64,000 nucleotides of DNA from an uncultured Prevotellaceae bacterium (GTDB lineage: Bacteria; Bacteroidota; Bacteroidia; Bacteroidales; Bacteroidaceae): assembly GCA_900315075.1 (NCBI GenBank), contig OMXV01000005.1, forward strand, positions 186,001 through 250,000. The letters are read 5' to 3'. Made by a program: the position numbers and the translations under genes. Each line of letters begins with the position of its first letter. The stretch's first letter is position 1. The notes beneath the pieces were generated by a model. That model did no database searches, was not told the origin of the DNA, and saw nothing but the letters and a program-made list of their open reading frames with translations. Shown here piece after piece: positions 15,795 to 24,310 of the stretch.

Positions 15795-15902
15795 CACAGA
15801 GACACAAAGGTACAGAGAATTTCTCTTTTTCTTCTCTGTTTCTCAGTGTCTCTGTGTTGATTTTCAAAGGTTGTGTTTTTAATTCTTCTTCGTGTCTCTG
15901 TG
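15795..15902. repeat. CACAGAGACAC inverted repeats downstream of eda
   Basis: CACAGAGACAC at 15795-15805 is the exact reverse complement of GTGTCTCTGTG at 15846-15856 and again at 15892-15902. The middle also pairs (ACAGAGAA with TTCTCTGT). The first pair could fold into a long stem and end the kdgK-eda transcript; the third copy is followed by TTTTTTC. The right strand can pair in two alternative ways. Confidence 0.6.
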
Positions 15903-16031
15903 TTTTTTCATAGATAGTTGGGTTAAGTAGGTGATTAAAATTAGATGATATTATATAAGACTATACGACACCTACAAGAATGATAGTTGCAGATATTTTT
16001 GATTACCTATTTATTATCAAGGTACGCCAAT

Positions 16032-19000
16032 ATGAATAATTGTATGCGACGTATGGTAATGGGGCTTTTGCTTACGCCTCTCTTTTTTATGTTCACGGCA
16101 TGCAATATGTCGGACAGGCAAAAGACCGACCATTACAATGAATTGGCATACAATTTCCATTACAGAAATCTCGACTCTACTCTTTATTATGCCAATCGCT
16201 CCATGCAATTGGCGGGAAACTATGACGCTGGCGAGGCAGAGGCACTCAACAATAAAGCTTTTGTTAGTTTGGCAAGAATGCAGTATGAACTTGCCGACAG
16301 ACAACTTGATTCTGTGGCTGAGACGACTGACAATCAGGTGGAACTGCTTATTGCCGACATTCAGAAAATGCGTCTTTGCCAACGTGTGTCACGCAACAAA
16401 GACTTTTATACTTACAGGGAAAAGGCACTGCTAAAGCTCCGTAGGATAGAGGAGGAGAAAGACATGCTCAACGCCCATCAGAAAAAGAGAATGATCTACG
16501 CTCGTTCTGAGTTCAAAATCGTCACTTCCACCTATTATTATTATGTAGGACTCATCGAACGGTCGAGTAGTGAAATGATGGATATCAAGACCGATGGCGA
16601 GATACAGAGCGATACTGCACAATGGCTTAATTATTTATATAATGTGGGAGCTGGTGGCGTCCTAACGAAAGGTTCACAGCACGACATCAATATTTCTGAG
16701 ATGGACCACCTGCTTAGGTGCTACAACATGTCCATTCAATACGGATACCCATTCTGGACGGCAAACTCATTGCAGGCTATGAGCGAGCATCTCCAAGGAC
16801 CGGGGTATTGGCAGTATTTTGCTGAAGAAAGTCTCTATGCTCTCAAATTTCTGAATATAGATAATGTGCCCGACAGCCTTCTGGCTGGAAATCTTGCTGA
16901 GAGGTCTTTGGCTATCTTCCAGGATTATGGTGATGTCTATCAGATATCTGGAGCATATCGTACGATGGCACAGTGCTATTGGACCATCAACGACTATGAG
17001 GCTTCGATGGACTGCCTTAATAAGGCACTCGCCGACAGTGCTGTGATTTTCCAGGCTCCCGACCTCGTGGCTTCCATACATGAGCAGCAAAGTGTGCTCT
17101 ATGCTGCTATGGATAATACAGATGCCAGTTATGCTAAGAGGGAAGACTATTTGGAAAAACAAGAGCAGACTCGTCAGGACAGGTATTTAGAGTCGAGAGC
17201 TGAACAGCTCCGGCAGTCGGTCAGTATGTTGAATATGATGATTTGGGCGATTGTCATATTGATGTTGGTTGCCATACTACTATCTTTCTTCTATGCCTAT
17301 ATGAGAAGAAGAAGGACAAGAGGAAGCTCCATTGAACAACTTTTGGAGCCTTTGCAACAGTGGCAGGGGGAGAACGAGCAGCGGAACCAGCTACTCGACG
17401 AACAATACGAGGAGACGCTCGAACAGCAACAGGTCACGGAGCGGAGGATGGAAAATAGTAAGCGCATCTACCTGGAACAACGAGCAAAAGTGGCATTGGT
17501 CAATAGTGTAACACCGTTGATAGACAGAATGTTGCACGAAATCAACCGTTTGGCGAATCATACAGAGGACGAGCAGCTCAGAAAGGAAAGGTATGCCTAC
17601 ATCGCCGAACTAACTGAAAAAATCAATGAGTATAATGCCATGCTCACACAATGGATTCAACTTCGTCAAGGCGACTTGAGACTGCATATAGAGAGCTTTC
17701 CTTTGCAAGAACTCTTCGACATCGTGGCACATGCGCAAATGGCATTCCAACTCAAGAATATACAACTCTCTATACAGCCGACACAGCAGTGGGTGAAAGC
17801 CGACAAAGTGCTTACACTCTTTATGATTAACACCATCGCCGACAACGCCCGGAAATTCACACCCGAAGGAGGGAGTGTGAGTGTCAGTGCTCGAGAAGCT
17901 GATAAATATGTGGAAGTGTCGGTGGAAGATACAGGTGAGGGCATGACCGAGGAACAGGTGGCTGCTGCCTTCAGTGTAGAGAAAAAGGCCATTGCCGACG
18001 AAGCCTTGGTGGCAACGGGGCATCCGGCAAAAACCGAGACCAGCCATGGATTCGGACTGGTTAATTGCAAAGGTATCATCGAAAAATACAAAAAGACGAG
18101 TTCGCTCTTTGGTGTATGCTCTATCGGGGTGGAGAGTGAGAAAGGAAAAGGAAGCCGTTTCTATTTCCGACTTCCAAAAGGAGTGATGAGAGCCCTGCTC
18201 ACAATGACCTTAATCACAGCGACGGCATGGGCACCGGCAATGGCAGCCAACATCGAGGATAATACCGCCTTGGAACAGAAAGCAAGTGAATATGCTGAGC
18301 ACCTCACTGTTTCTAATCAAAATGGAAGGTATGAGGAGACATTGCAATATGCTGATTCAGCTATCAGTAGTCTCAACACAATTTATAGGGCGAATTACCC
18401 TCAGAAAACCGACACGATGATGCCTGTAAGTGCTAACTCAGTAGCACTTCCTGAAATCAATTGGTATCATGATAGCATACCGGCTAACTATCAATTGATA
18501 CTCACCATCAGAAATGAGTCGGCTATAGCATCATTGGCACTGCATGATTGGGCACGATATAGATATAATAATAAGGTATATACTACCTTGTTCAAGGAAA
18601 TGTCTGCAGACAACACTTTGGGAGAGTATTGTCGTGTTATGCAAAAATCACAGGCCAACAAATATGTGGCTATTATCATCCTCGTCATTCTCGCATTGCT
18701 CATCCTATTGGCCTATTTTATGCTTTACTACAGGCACATGGTATATTATAGGTTTTGCGTCGAACGTGTCAGGAATATAAACGATATTCTTTTGTCGGAC
18801 AAAAAAGACGAAGAAAAACTCAACCAAATCAACAAACTTGTTGAAGGTAACGACAAATTACCGCAGGCATTACAGGAAATCGTTGCCAAAATCCTTGATT
18901 CCCTCCATAAGAGCATTGACACCTACGGGGAGAGAATGAAGATGATTGGACATGCCGAGGACGGACTCCGACGACTACAGTATGAAGACGGTCGTCTGCA

Positions 19001-19595
19001 TGTGTGCAACAGTGTGCTCGACAACTGCCTCAGCACGTTGAAACACGAGACAATGTACTATCCGTCGCGGATTAGGAATTTAATAGACGATGGCGATGGC
19101 AGTATCCAGAATATCAATGAATTGGCTGTCTATTACAAGGAAATCTATACCTTGCTCAGTGCACAGGCCATGCGCCAGGTGACAAGTGTTAAACCAGAAT
19201 GCACGCCTATATGGTTGAACGAATTGTTGGGTGATAAAACACCACAAGAATTTGCAAAGGCTTCTGTCTTGGGAGACAAGACCATGCTGGCCTATATGAT
19301 GGAAATACTTAGAAAACAAAATGGGGGTAAGACACCCATTCCCTCTGTCGAAGAAAAGGGAAAAGGATATATGCTCATTCGATTCTGGATGGAACAAATG
19401 AAATTCTCGGAGTCTGAATGCCAGGAGTTGTTTAATCCTCAGATGCACAACTTGCCATTTCTGCTATGTAGGCAAATCATACGAGATACCGGCGAGGTGA
19501 CGAATGCCAGAGGATGTGGAATCGTCGCTGAGGTAAACCAACGCGGAGGTACTGATGTCATCGTCACGCTCGCAAAAGCAAATAAACGGCAATAA
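16032..19595 (+). CDS. very large sensor histidine kinase with two sensor and two kinase-like halves (DUF5112/DUF5113 type)
   Basis: 1187 residues. The start MNNCMRRM at 16032 gives a lipoprotein-type signal (FMFTAC, Cys24). First half: periplasmic tetratricopeptide-like sensor (about 30-390), membrane helix (about 400-425), coiled coil, His502 in RMLHEINRL, then an intact ATPase with N box INTIADNARKF (about 600), G1 VEDTGEGM and G2 GFGLVNCKGIIE (about 673). Second half: a signal-like helix (about 718-740, ending APAMAAN), a second helical sensor region, a membrane helix (about 875-897), a coiled coil, a clear H-box-like motif LKHETMYYPSR with His1005, and a reduced ATPase remnant ending RGCGIVAEVNQRGG. 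The overall layout fits Bacteroidetes kinases described by DUF5112 and DUF5113. Which histidine is phosphorylated cannot be decided from sequence. The partner regulator begins 60 bases downstream. Confidence 0.85.
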   Translation: MNNCMRRMVMGLLLTPLFFMFTACNMSDRQKTDHYNELAYNFHYRNLDSTLYYANRSMQLAGNYDAGEAEALNNKAFVSLARMQYELADRQLDSVAETTDNQVELLIADIQKMRLCQRVSRNKDFYTYREKALLKLRRIEEEKDMLNAHQKKRMIYARSEFKIVTSTYYYYVGLIERSSSEMMDIKTDGEIQSDTAQWLNYLYNVGAGGVLTKGSQHDINISEMDHLLRCYNMSIQYGYPFWTANSLQAMSEHLQGPGYWQYFAEESLYALKFLNIDNVPDSLLAGNLAERSLAIFQDYGDVYQISGAYRTMAQCYWTINDYEASMDCLNKALADSAVIFQAPDLVASIHEQQSVLYAAMDNTDASYAKREDYLEKQEQTRQDRYLESRAEQLRQSVSMLNMMIWAIVILMLVAILLSFFYAYMRRRRTRGSSIEQLLEPLQQWQGENEQRNQLLDEQYEETLEQQQVTERRMENSKRIYLEQRAKVALVNSVTPLIDRMLHEINRLANHTEDEQLRKERYAYIAELTEKINEYNAMLTQWIQLRQGDLRLHIESFPLQELFDIVAHAQMAFQLKNIQLSIQPTQQWVKADKVLTLFMINTIADNARKFTPEGGSVSVSAREADKYVEVSVEDTGEGMTEEQVAAAFSVEKKAIADEALVATGHPAKTETSHGFGLVNCKGIIEKYKKTSSLFGVCSIGVESEKGKGSRFYFRLPKGVMRALLTMTLITATAWAPAMAANIEDNTALEQKASEYAEHLTVSNQNGRYEETLQYADSAISSLNTIYRANYPQKTDTMMPVSANSVALPEINWYHDSIPANYQLILTIRNESAIASLALHDWARYRYNNKVYTTLFKEMSADNTLGEYCRVMQKSQANKYVAIIILVILALLILLAYFMLYYRHMVYYRFCVERVRNINDILLSDKKDEEKLNQINKLVEGNDKLPQALQEIVAKILDSLHKSIDTYGERMKMIGHAEDGLRRLQYEDGRLHVCNSVLDNCLSTLKHETMYYPSRIRNLIDDGDGSIQNINELAVYYKEIYTLLSAQAMRQVTSVKPECTPIWLNELLGDKTPQEFAKASVLGDKTMLAYMMEILRKQNGGKTPIPSVEEKGKGYMLIRFWMEQMKFSESECQELFNPQMHNLPFLLCRQIIRDTGEVTNARGCGIVAEVNQRGGTDVIVTLAKANKRQ

Positions 19596-19655
19596 CCTAT
19601 CATTGCTTTGCCCCCTCAACCCCATTTAGAGAAAAACAAATACACCAATATATAT

Positions 19656-20381
19656 ATGGAAAATTTCAAAATTATTATTGTCGAAGATGTGCCACTCGAA
19701 CTGAAAGGCACAGAGGGTATCATACGCAACGACATCCCTGAAGCACAAATCATAGGGACAGCTGAAAGTGAGACTGCTTACTGGAAACTGCTTAAACAGG
19801 AAATGCCCGACCTCGTCTTGCTCGACCTCGGACTCGGTGGTTCCACCACTGTGGGAGTGGAAATCTGCCGACAGACCAAGGAGATGCACCCAAAGGTAAA
19901 GGTGCTCATTTTCACTGGTGAGATACTCAATGAGAAGCTTTGGGTGGATGTGCTCGATGCTGGTGCCGATGGCGTTATTCTCAAGACGGGAGAACTGCTC
20001 ACGCGTGGTGATGTCTTCAGTGTGATGAGTGGCAAAAGGTTGGTGTTCAATCAGCCTATTTTGGAGAAAATCGTCGATAGGTTCAAATACAGTGTTGGGA
20101 GCCAACTGATGAGGCAGGAGGCTTTGGTGGATTATGAGATTGACGAGTATGATGAGCGATTCCTCCGCCACCTGGCATTGGGCTACACAAAGGAGCAAAT
20201 TACCAACCTCAGGGGAATGCCTTTCGGCGTGAAAAGTCTGGAGAAACGGCAGAACGAACTCGTGCAGAAACTCTTCCCGGGAGGAAACGGAGGGGTAGGG
20301 GTGAATGCCACACGACTCGTGGTAAGAGCCCTTGAATTGAGAATCCTCGACATCGACAACCTGCATCCAGATGAAGGTTAA
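19656..20381 (+). CDS. response regulator, partner of the large kinase
   Basis: 241 residues from the ATG at 19656. The receiver domain (about 1-125) has acidic pocket Glu10/Asp11, phosphoacceptor Asp57 in PDLVLLDLGLGG, the Thr in VLIFTGE and the Lys in GVILKTGE. The C-terminal part (about 165-241; HLALGYTKEQITNLRGMPFGVKSLEKRQNELVQKLF) is spaced like a LuxR/NarL helix-turn-helix (LxxGxxxxEI then a V-x-x-H-x-x-N-type recognition helix), but the residues are well diverged. Immediately downstream of the kinase and overlapping the next gene by 11 bases, so all three are probably one operon. Confidence 0.85.
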   Translation: MENFKIIIVEDVPLELKGTEGIIRNDIPEAQIIGTAESETAYWKLLKQEMPDLVLLDLGLGGSTTVGVEICRQTKEMHPKVKVLIFTGEILNEKLWVDVLDAGADGVILKTGELLTRGDVFSVMSGKRLVFNQPILEKIVDRFKYSVGSQLMRQEALVDYEIDEYDERFLRHLALGYTKEQITNLRGMPFGVKSLEKRQNELVQKLFPGGNGGVGVNATRLVVRALELRILDIDNLHPDEG

Positions 20382-20994
20382 AACTATTTATATACGACGG
20401 TTTTTTGCTTACCTCACAGCAGCGGTATTGCTTTCGCAAGTGCTGCTGTTTGTGGTGTCGTGGCTCATTGCAGCAGCTATGCCCGACAATACGGTGCGCT
20501 CATTGCTTGGTAATGAGGGCATCAGATGGTTTTTTGGCTCTTTCGTCAGCAATGTGGCAACAAAACCCTTAGTGTGGATGCTTGTGGTGGCAATGGCATG
20601 GGGAACAATTGCTGAAAGTGGCATAACAAGGGCATTCCTGAAAAGAACTAAACCTTTGGCATATAGACAGCGTTTTGCGCTAAGGGCTGTGATTGCCGAA
20701 CTGCTTATTGCCGTGGTGATCATCTTGCTGTTGGCTTTCGTTCCTAATGCGCCATTGAGAAGTGTCACCGGACAACTCTTTCCCAGCAGTTTCAGTAGAA
20801 GCCTTATACCCATATTGGCATTTTGCACTATTGTAATGGCTGCCACATACGGACTGTTAAGTGGTGCCATGCGTGGGATAGTTGATGTCTTCAATGCACT
20901 GGTGGAAGGTATCCGTCGTTTCATTCCATTTATTATCCTCTACGTCGCCGTCGTACAATTGTTCTTCTCTATCATCTACGTCTTCCAACTTTAA
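20371..20994 (+). CDS. shortened AbgT-like membrane protein
   Basis: 207 residues with about six membrane helices. SLLGNEGIRWFFGSFVSNV followed by PLVWMLVVAMAWGTIAESG corresponds to the N-terminal signature of AbgT (p-aminobenzoyl-glutamate) transporters, NLLSxxGLRW...NFxxFxPLGxVLVxMLGxGxAExSG. Then FVPNAPLRSVTGQLF and SRSLIPILAFCTIVMAATYG correspond to the later AbgT segments around APLR...SPFMxxIVPLIFLxFxxxGxxYG, ending with a Q-L-F-x-x-I step like AQFIAxF. About 150-280 residues of the normal 500, including the central hairpin and the SDAxxV motif, are absent. The ATG overlaps the regulator gene by 11 bases, which implies translational coupling. It may be a regulator-linked sensor or small-molecule carrier; function unproven. 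Confidence 0.7.
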   Translation: MKVKTIYIRRFFAYLTAAVLLSQVLLFVVSWLIAAAMPDNTVRSLLGNEGIRWFFGSFVSNVATKPLVWMLVVAMAWGTIAESGITRAFLKRTKPLAYRQRFALRAVIAELLIAVVIILLLAFVPNAPLRSVTGQLFPSSFSRSLIPILAFCTIVMAATYGLLSGAMRGIVDVFNALVEGIRRFIPFIILYVAVVQLFFSIIYVFQL

Positions 20995-21003
20995 CGTCTA
21001 ACC

Positions 21004-21187
21004 TCAACTCTGAAATCTCAACTCTTCACTTTACAATCTTAATTCTCAATCCTCAATTTTCAATCCTTAATCTTCGATTTTCAATTTTCAATCTTCAATC
21101 CTCAATCTTCAATCCTCAATCCTCAATCTTCAATTGGTAATGTCCCTTTAACTCCCTTTTAACTACTCTTTAACTCCCCTTCAATCT
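21004..21187. repeat. long CAATCCTCAAT/CAATTTTCAAT array and TAACTCCC repeats
   Basis: More than a dozen imperfect 9-11 base units (CAATCCT, CAATCTT, CAATTTT) followed by TCCCTTTAACTCCCTTTTAA-type units. The phrase AATGTCCCTTTAACTCCC also occurs near 9860, before the nhaC stop. It fills the whole spacer between the AbgT-like gene and GH35. Confidence 0.8.
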
Positions 21188-21192
21188 TCGTC

Positions 21193-23229
21193 ATGTTCCT
21201 CAAAAAAACGTTTCTTTTCCTCAGTCTAATTCTTTCAACTGCGTTATATGCAGCTGATAAAGCAGATAGTTTGCGTGTGCCTGTTGTCACTTGGGATAGT
21301 CATAGTCTTATGTTTGATGGCAAGAGGGTTGTTCCTGCCATGGGTGAAATACATTATTCTCGCATACCGGCAGAAGAATGGCAATTGGAAGTGCAGAAGA
21401 TGAAAGACGGTGGTATTACTATCATCGCCTGTTATGTGTTCTGGAATCATATCGAGGAGATTGAAGGACAATACGACTGGAGTGGACAGCGCAACTTGAG
21501 GCGTTTTCTTGAAATTTGTAAACAGGAAGGATTGCCCGTAGTGTTAAGACTTGGACCTTTCTGCCATGGCGAAGTGCGTAATGGAGGAATTCCCGACTGG
21601 GTGTTCACGAAGGGATGCAAGTCAAGGTCGGAGGACCCGTTGTTTTTGGAATATGTACAGAAACTCTATCGACAGATTTTCACGCAGGTTCAGGGGTTGC
21701 AATGGAAGGATGGCGGTCCCGTAATTGGTGCACAGTTTGACAATGAGTTTCGTGGACACGGCTCCTACCTGATGAGACTGAAGCAAATAGCGCAGGAAAT
21801 AGGTTACGACTTGCCGTTTTATACCCGCACAGGATGGCCAGAGCTGCGAACTCCTGTGCCTTATGGTGAGATGATTCCACTTTATGGCGATTATGCCGAT
21901 GGATTCTGGGACAGGAATATCGATGAAGCTACAGGAAACTACTACAAGGCATTTAATTTCAGGGCGTTCCGTGTCTCTGATGCCATCGCCACCGAACAAC
22001 TGTCTTATGCTGATGATGGAGTGGTGAAAAAAGGTAAGGAGGAGTATCCATATTTTACATGCGAATTGGGCGGCGGCATGATGACAGCCTATCATCGGCG
22101 CGTCTATCTCTACCCCGAGGATGCATACGCTATGGCGGTGGTGAAATTGGGAAGCGGTTCCAATCTCCTGGGATACTACATGTACCATGGCGGAACAAAT
22201 CCTGACGGCAAGTTAAACTACCTGAATGAGACACAACGCACACCAGCGACCAATTACAATGATATGCCTGTGAAAACTTACGACTTCCAGGCTCCGCTGA
22301 ATGAATTTGGACAGAAAAATCCGCATTACTATTTGTTGCGGAAATTGCATCTCTTCATGAAAGACTATGGTGAGACATTGGCAGAGATGGAGGCTGTCTT
22401 CCCTTGTGAACAGGAGATACCACAGGGTGATGACTCGCATTTGCGTTGGTCATATCGCCAGAAAGATGGCCATGGCTTCATCTTTATCAATAATTATGAG
22501 CGATTGAAAAACCTGACCGACAAACGGAATGTGCAGGTGGAGGCATGCGGTATCAAATTTCCTAAAATCACTATACCTGCAGGTGTTAGCTGTATTTTCC
22601 CCGTCAATATCGATGGCATACAATATGCCACGGCACAAATCATTGCTCGATGTGAAGGTAATATTTATCTCGAACAAATCAAAGGTGTTCCCACCGTGAT
22701 TGCCGTTGATGGAAAAGTCCTCAAAAATGTAAAGGCTCGAGGACTCTCAAAACCAGTCTATAAAAACATCTACCTGCTGGATTCAGAGACGGCAGGCAAA
22801 CTTTTCTTCAACGATGATGTGTCATATACTGTAGGTGGGGAGGTCGCTTTCCGTAAGATCCAGGAGGCTGGAACTGCTCGTGAAATCACCATCGGTGCGC
22901 AAAAAGTGGCAGAGGAACCCGAGGATAAGGATTTTGAACAGGCTGCTGTCTATACCATTGACATCCCTCAACAGCGTGATGGATTACTCTGCATCAACTA
23001 TTATGGAGATGTGGCACGCTTATACGATGGTGACCGTCTCCTTGATGATAATTTCTACAACGGACGTGAATTTCAGTATGCTCTTTGGAGACTCCCTGAG
23101 AATTGCACTCAATTACAACTCCGCATTCTTCCCCTCCAACCCACCATGCCCATCTACTTCCCGCGCGAGGCACAAGTAAAGGAACCTAGCGAAAAACTAA
23201 ATCGAGTGTATCTGCTCAAACAGATGTGA
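21193..23229 (+). CDS. secreted GH35 beta-galactosidase
   Basis: 678 residues; signal peptide about 1-20 (FLKKTFLFLSLILSTALYAA). The GH35 barrel begins at about residue 37 with FDGKRVVPAMGEIHYSRIP, the family hallmark, followed by GGITIIACYVFWNHIE and RLGPFCHGEVRNGGIPDW. Acid/base Glu185 lies in GAQFDNEFRG and the nucleophile Glu291 in YFTCELGGGM. After about 380 come beta-rich jelly-roll domains ending with YALWRLPENCTQLQLRI and a short tail. No lipobox, so periplasmic or secreted. Likely removes terminal beta-galactose from plant galactan or xyloglucan side chains. Stands alone, with no susCD pair in the window. A tightly defined substrate cannot be read from sequence. Confidence 0.9.
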   Translation: MFLKKTFLFLSLILSTALYAADKADSLRVPVVTWDSHSLMFDGKRVVPAMGEIHYSRIPAEEWQLEVQKMKDGGITIIACYVFWNHIEEIEGQYDWSGQRNLRRFLEICKQEGLPVVLRLGPFCHGEVRNGGIPDWVFTKGCKSRSEDPLFLEYVQKLYRQIFTQVQGLQWKDGGPVIGAQFDNEFRGHGSYLMRLKQIAQEIGYDLPFYTRTGWPELRTPVPYGEMIPLYGDYADGFWDRNIDEATGNYYKAFNFRAFRVSDAIATEQLSYADDGVVKKGKEEYPYFTCELGGGMMTAYHRRVYLYPEDAYAMAVVKLGSGSNLLGYYMYHGGTNPDGKLNYLNETQRTPATNYNDMPVKTYDFQAPLNEFGQKNPHYYLLRKLHLFMKDYGETLAEMEAVFPCEQEIPQGDDSHLRWSYRQKDGHGFIFINNYERLKNLTDKRNVQVEACGIKFPKITIPAGVSCIFPVNIDGIQYATAQIIARCEGNIYLEQIKGVPTVIAVDGKVLKNVKARGLSKPVYKNIYLLDSETAGKLFFNDDVSYTVGGEVAFRKIQEAGTAREITIGAQKVAEEPEDKDFEQAAVYTIDIPQQRDGLLCINYYGDVARLYDGDRLLDDNFYNGREFQYALWRLPENCTQLQLRILPLQPTMPIYFPREAQVKEPSEKLNRVYLLKQM

Positions 23230-23498
23230 GATGACATTTTACCATCTCTTTGCGAAAAATGACCGTTGGTTCTCTCTGCAAGTAGTTAATTGTAAAATAG
23301 ATTTTGTTTGATTTGAACAGATTTGTGAGATTTCTGCCCTGTAGGGCACTGTCCCGATTTACCTTTTTCATCGTCAGGTGCCATTGGTAAAATAAATGGG
23401 ATTACTCCTATGTACGATTCTTTTGAGAGTGTTGAGTGGTTACTCCCCACTCCTAAAAACATAAAAAAGTTTAAATCAGCATTTTATTGCTGGAAAAT
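23230..23498. other. spacer between the GH35 and rpmB genes
   Basis: About 270 bases with no convincing gene. Two small hairpins are visible: TGCCC-TGTA-GGGCA (23335-23348) and GAGTGG-TTACTC-CCCACTC (about 23432-23450). Either could end the GH35 transcript, but neither has a T tract. An 86-codon frame starting near 23410 runs into rpmB in another frame and looks accidental. Confidence 0.5.
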
Positions 23499-23529
23499 TT
23501 TGTCATACCCAAAAAAATGTGTAATTTTG
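23499..23529 (+). promoter_or_regulatory. promoter of the rpmB-rpmG operon
   Basis: TTTG (23499-23502), a 19-base spacer, then TAATTTTG (23522-23529). Strong match. The leader to the rpmB ATG is about 48 bases. Confidence 0.75.
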
Positions 23530-23581
23530 CACCCTGTTTGGAATAGGTATCAAAATTTGAAAACAAAAAATTTAGATAGAA

Positions 23582-23845
23582 ATGTCGAAGATTTGTCAGA
23601 TTACGGGAAAAAAGGCCATGGTTGGCAACAATGTTTCCCACTCAAAGCACCGCACAAAGCGGTCTTTTGACGTCAATTTGTTTAGGAAGAAATTCTATTA
23701 TGTGGAGGAGGATTGCTGGATTAGTCTCAAGATTAGTGCCGCAGGACTCAGAATTATTAACAGAGTCGGACTTGACGCTGCCCTCAAGCAGGCTGTAGCT
23801 AAAGGTTATTGCGACTGGAAGGACATTAAAGTTATAGGAGATTAA
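23582..23845 (+). CDS. rpmB: 50S ribosomal protein L28
   Basis: 87 residues, basic. [21 protein letters not shown] is the L28 signature, followed by [11 protein letters not shown] and the C-terminal [15 protein letters not shown]. Structural component of the large subunit. First gene of rpmB-rpmG-DUF4295, the usual Bacteroidetes order, with rpmG 5 bases downstream. ATG choice is clear. Confidence 0.97.
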   Translation: MSKICQITGKKAMVGNNVSHSKHRTKRSFDVNLFRKKFYYVEEDCWISLKISAAGLRIINRVGLDAALKQAVAKGYCDWKDIKVIGD

Positions 23846-23850
23846 GCTGT

Positions 23851-24042
23851 ATGGCATCTAAGAAAGCAAAAGGTAACAGAGTACAGGTTGTGCTCGAGTG
23901 TACTGAGATGAAGAATAGTGGACTCCCCGGCACAAGCCGCTACATTACCACTAAGAACCGCAAGAACACTCCCGAGAGAATGGAGCTTAAGAAGTATAAT
24001 CCCATCCTTAAGAAGATGACAGTTCATAAGGAAATTAAATAA
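23851..24042 (+). CDS. rpmG: 50S ribosomal protein L33
   Basis: 63 residues. [39 protein letters not shown] and the basic end [13 protein letters not shown] are typical of L33. This is the cysteine-poor form, since only one Cys is present. It lacks the paired CxxC of zinc-binding L33 and so should not need zinc. Six bases after rpmB stops it starts, and DUF4295 follows 11 bases downstream. Confidence 0.97.
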   Translation: MASKKAKGNRVQVVLECTEMKNSGLPGTSRYITTKNRKNTPERMELKKYNPILKKMTVHKEIK

Positions 24043-24053
24043 TTTTTTGACAC

Positions 24054-24212
24054 ATGGCAAAGAAAACGGTTGCTACCCTCCATGAAGGTTCAAAGGACGG
24101 TCGCGCATATTCAAAGGTTATTAAAATGGTGAAAAGCCCCAAGACAGGAGCATACGTCTTCGACGAGCAGATGGTCCTGAATGAGGAGGTACAAGATTTC
24201 TTCAAGAAGTAA
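24054..24212 (+). CDS. small DUF4295-type protein
   Basis: 52 residues (MAKKTVATLHEGSKDGRAYS... ending DFFKK), basic in the first half and acidic in the second. It sits directly after rpmG and before a terminator. This position and the pattern match the small DUF4295 proteins that follow rpmG in Bacteroidetes. Role unknown; the linkage suggests something in or near the ribosome. The start has no competing ATG. Confidence 0.85.
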   Translation: MAKKTVATLHEGSKDGRAYSKVIKMVKSPKTGAYVFDEQMVLNEEVQDFFKK

Positions 24213-24232
24213 TTTCTTCTCACAATACGATT

Positions 24233-24277
24233 AAAAGTGTGCCGTAAAATGCAAATTTTTGGCGCACTTTTTTTGCA
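24233..24277 (+). terminator. intrinsic terminator of the rpmB operon
   Basis: AAAAGTGTGCC (24233-24243) pairs with GGCGCACTTTT (24261-24271) with one G-U pair, then a continued T run. Placed 20 bases after the DUF4295 stop. Confidence 0.8.
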
Positions 24278-24310
24278 TTTAAGTTGTTAATACTTTATTA
24301 TTTCACTCGC

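Noticed and set aside
19626-20366. 246-codon minus-strand frame across the response regulator
   Set aside because: His-rich shadow of the regulator; the plus strand has a complete receiver domain.
23410-23670. 86-codon frame overlapping the rpmB promoter and start
   Set aside because: It crosses a strong promoter and rpmB in another frame; no motif.
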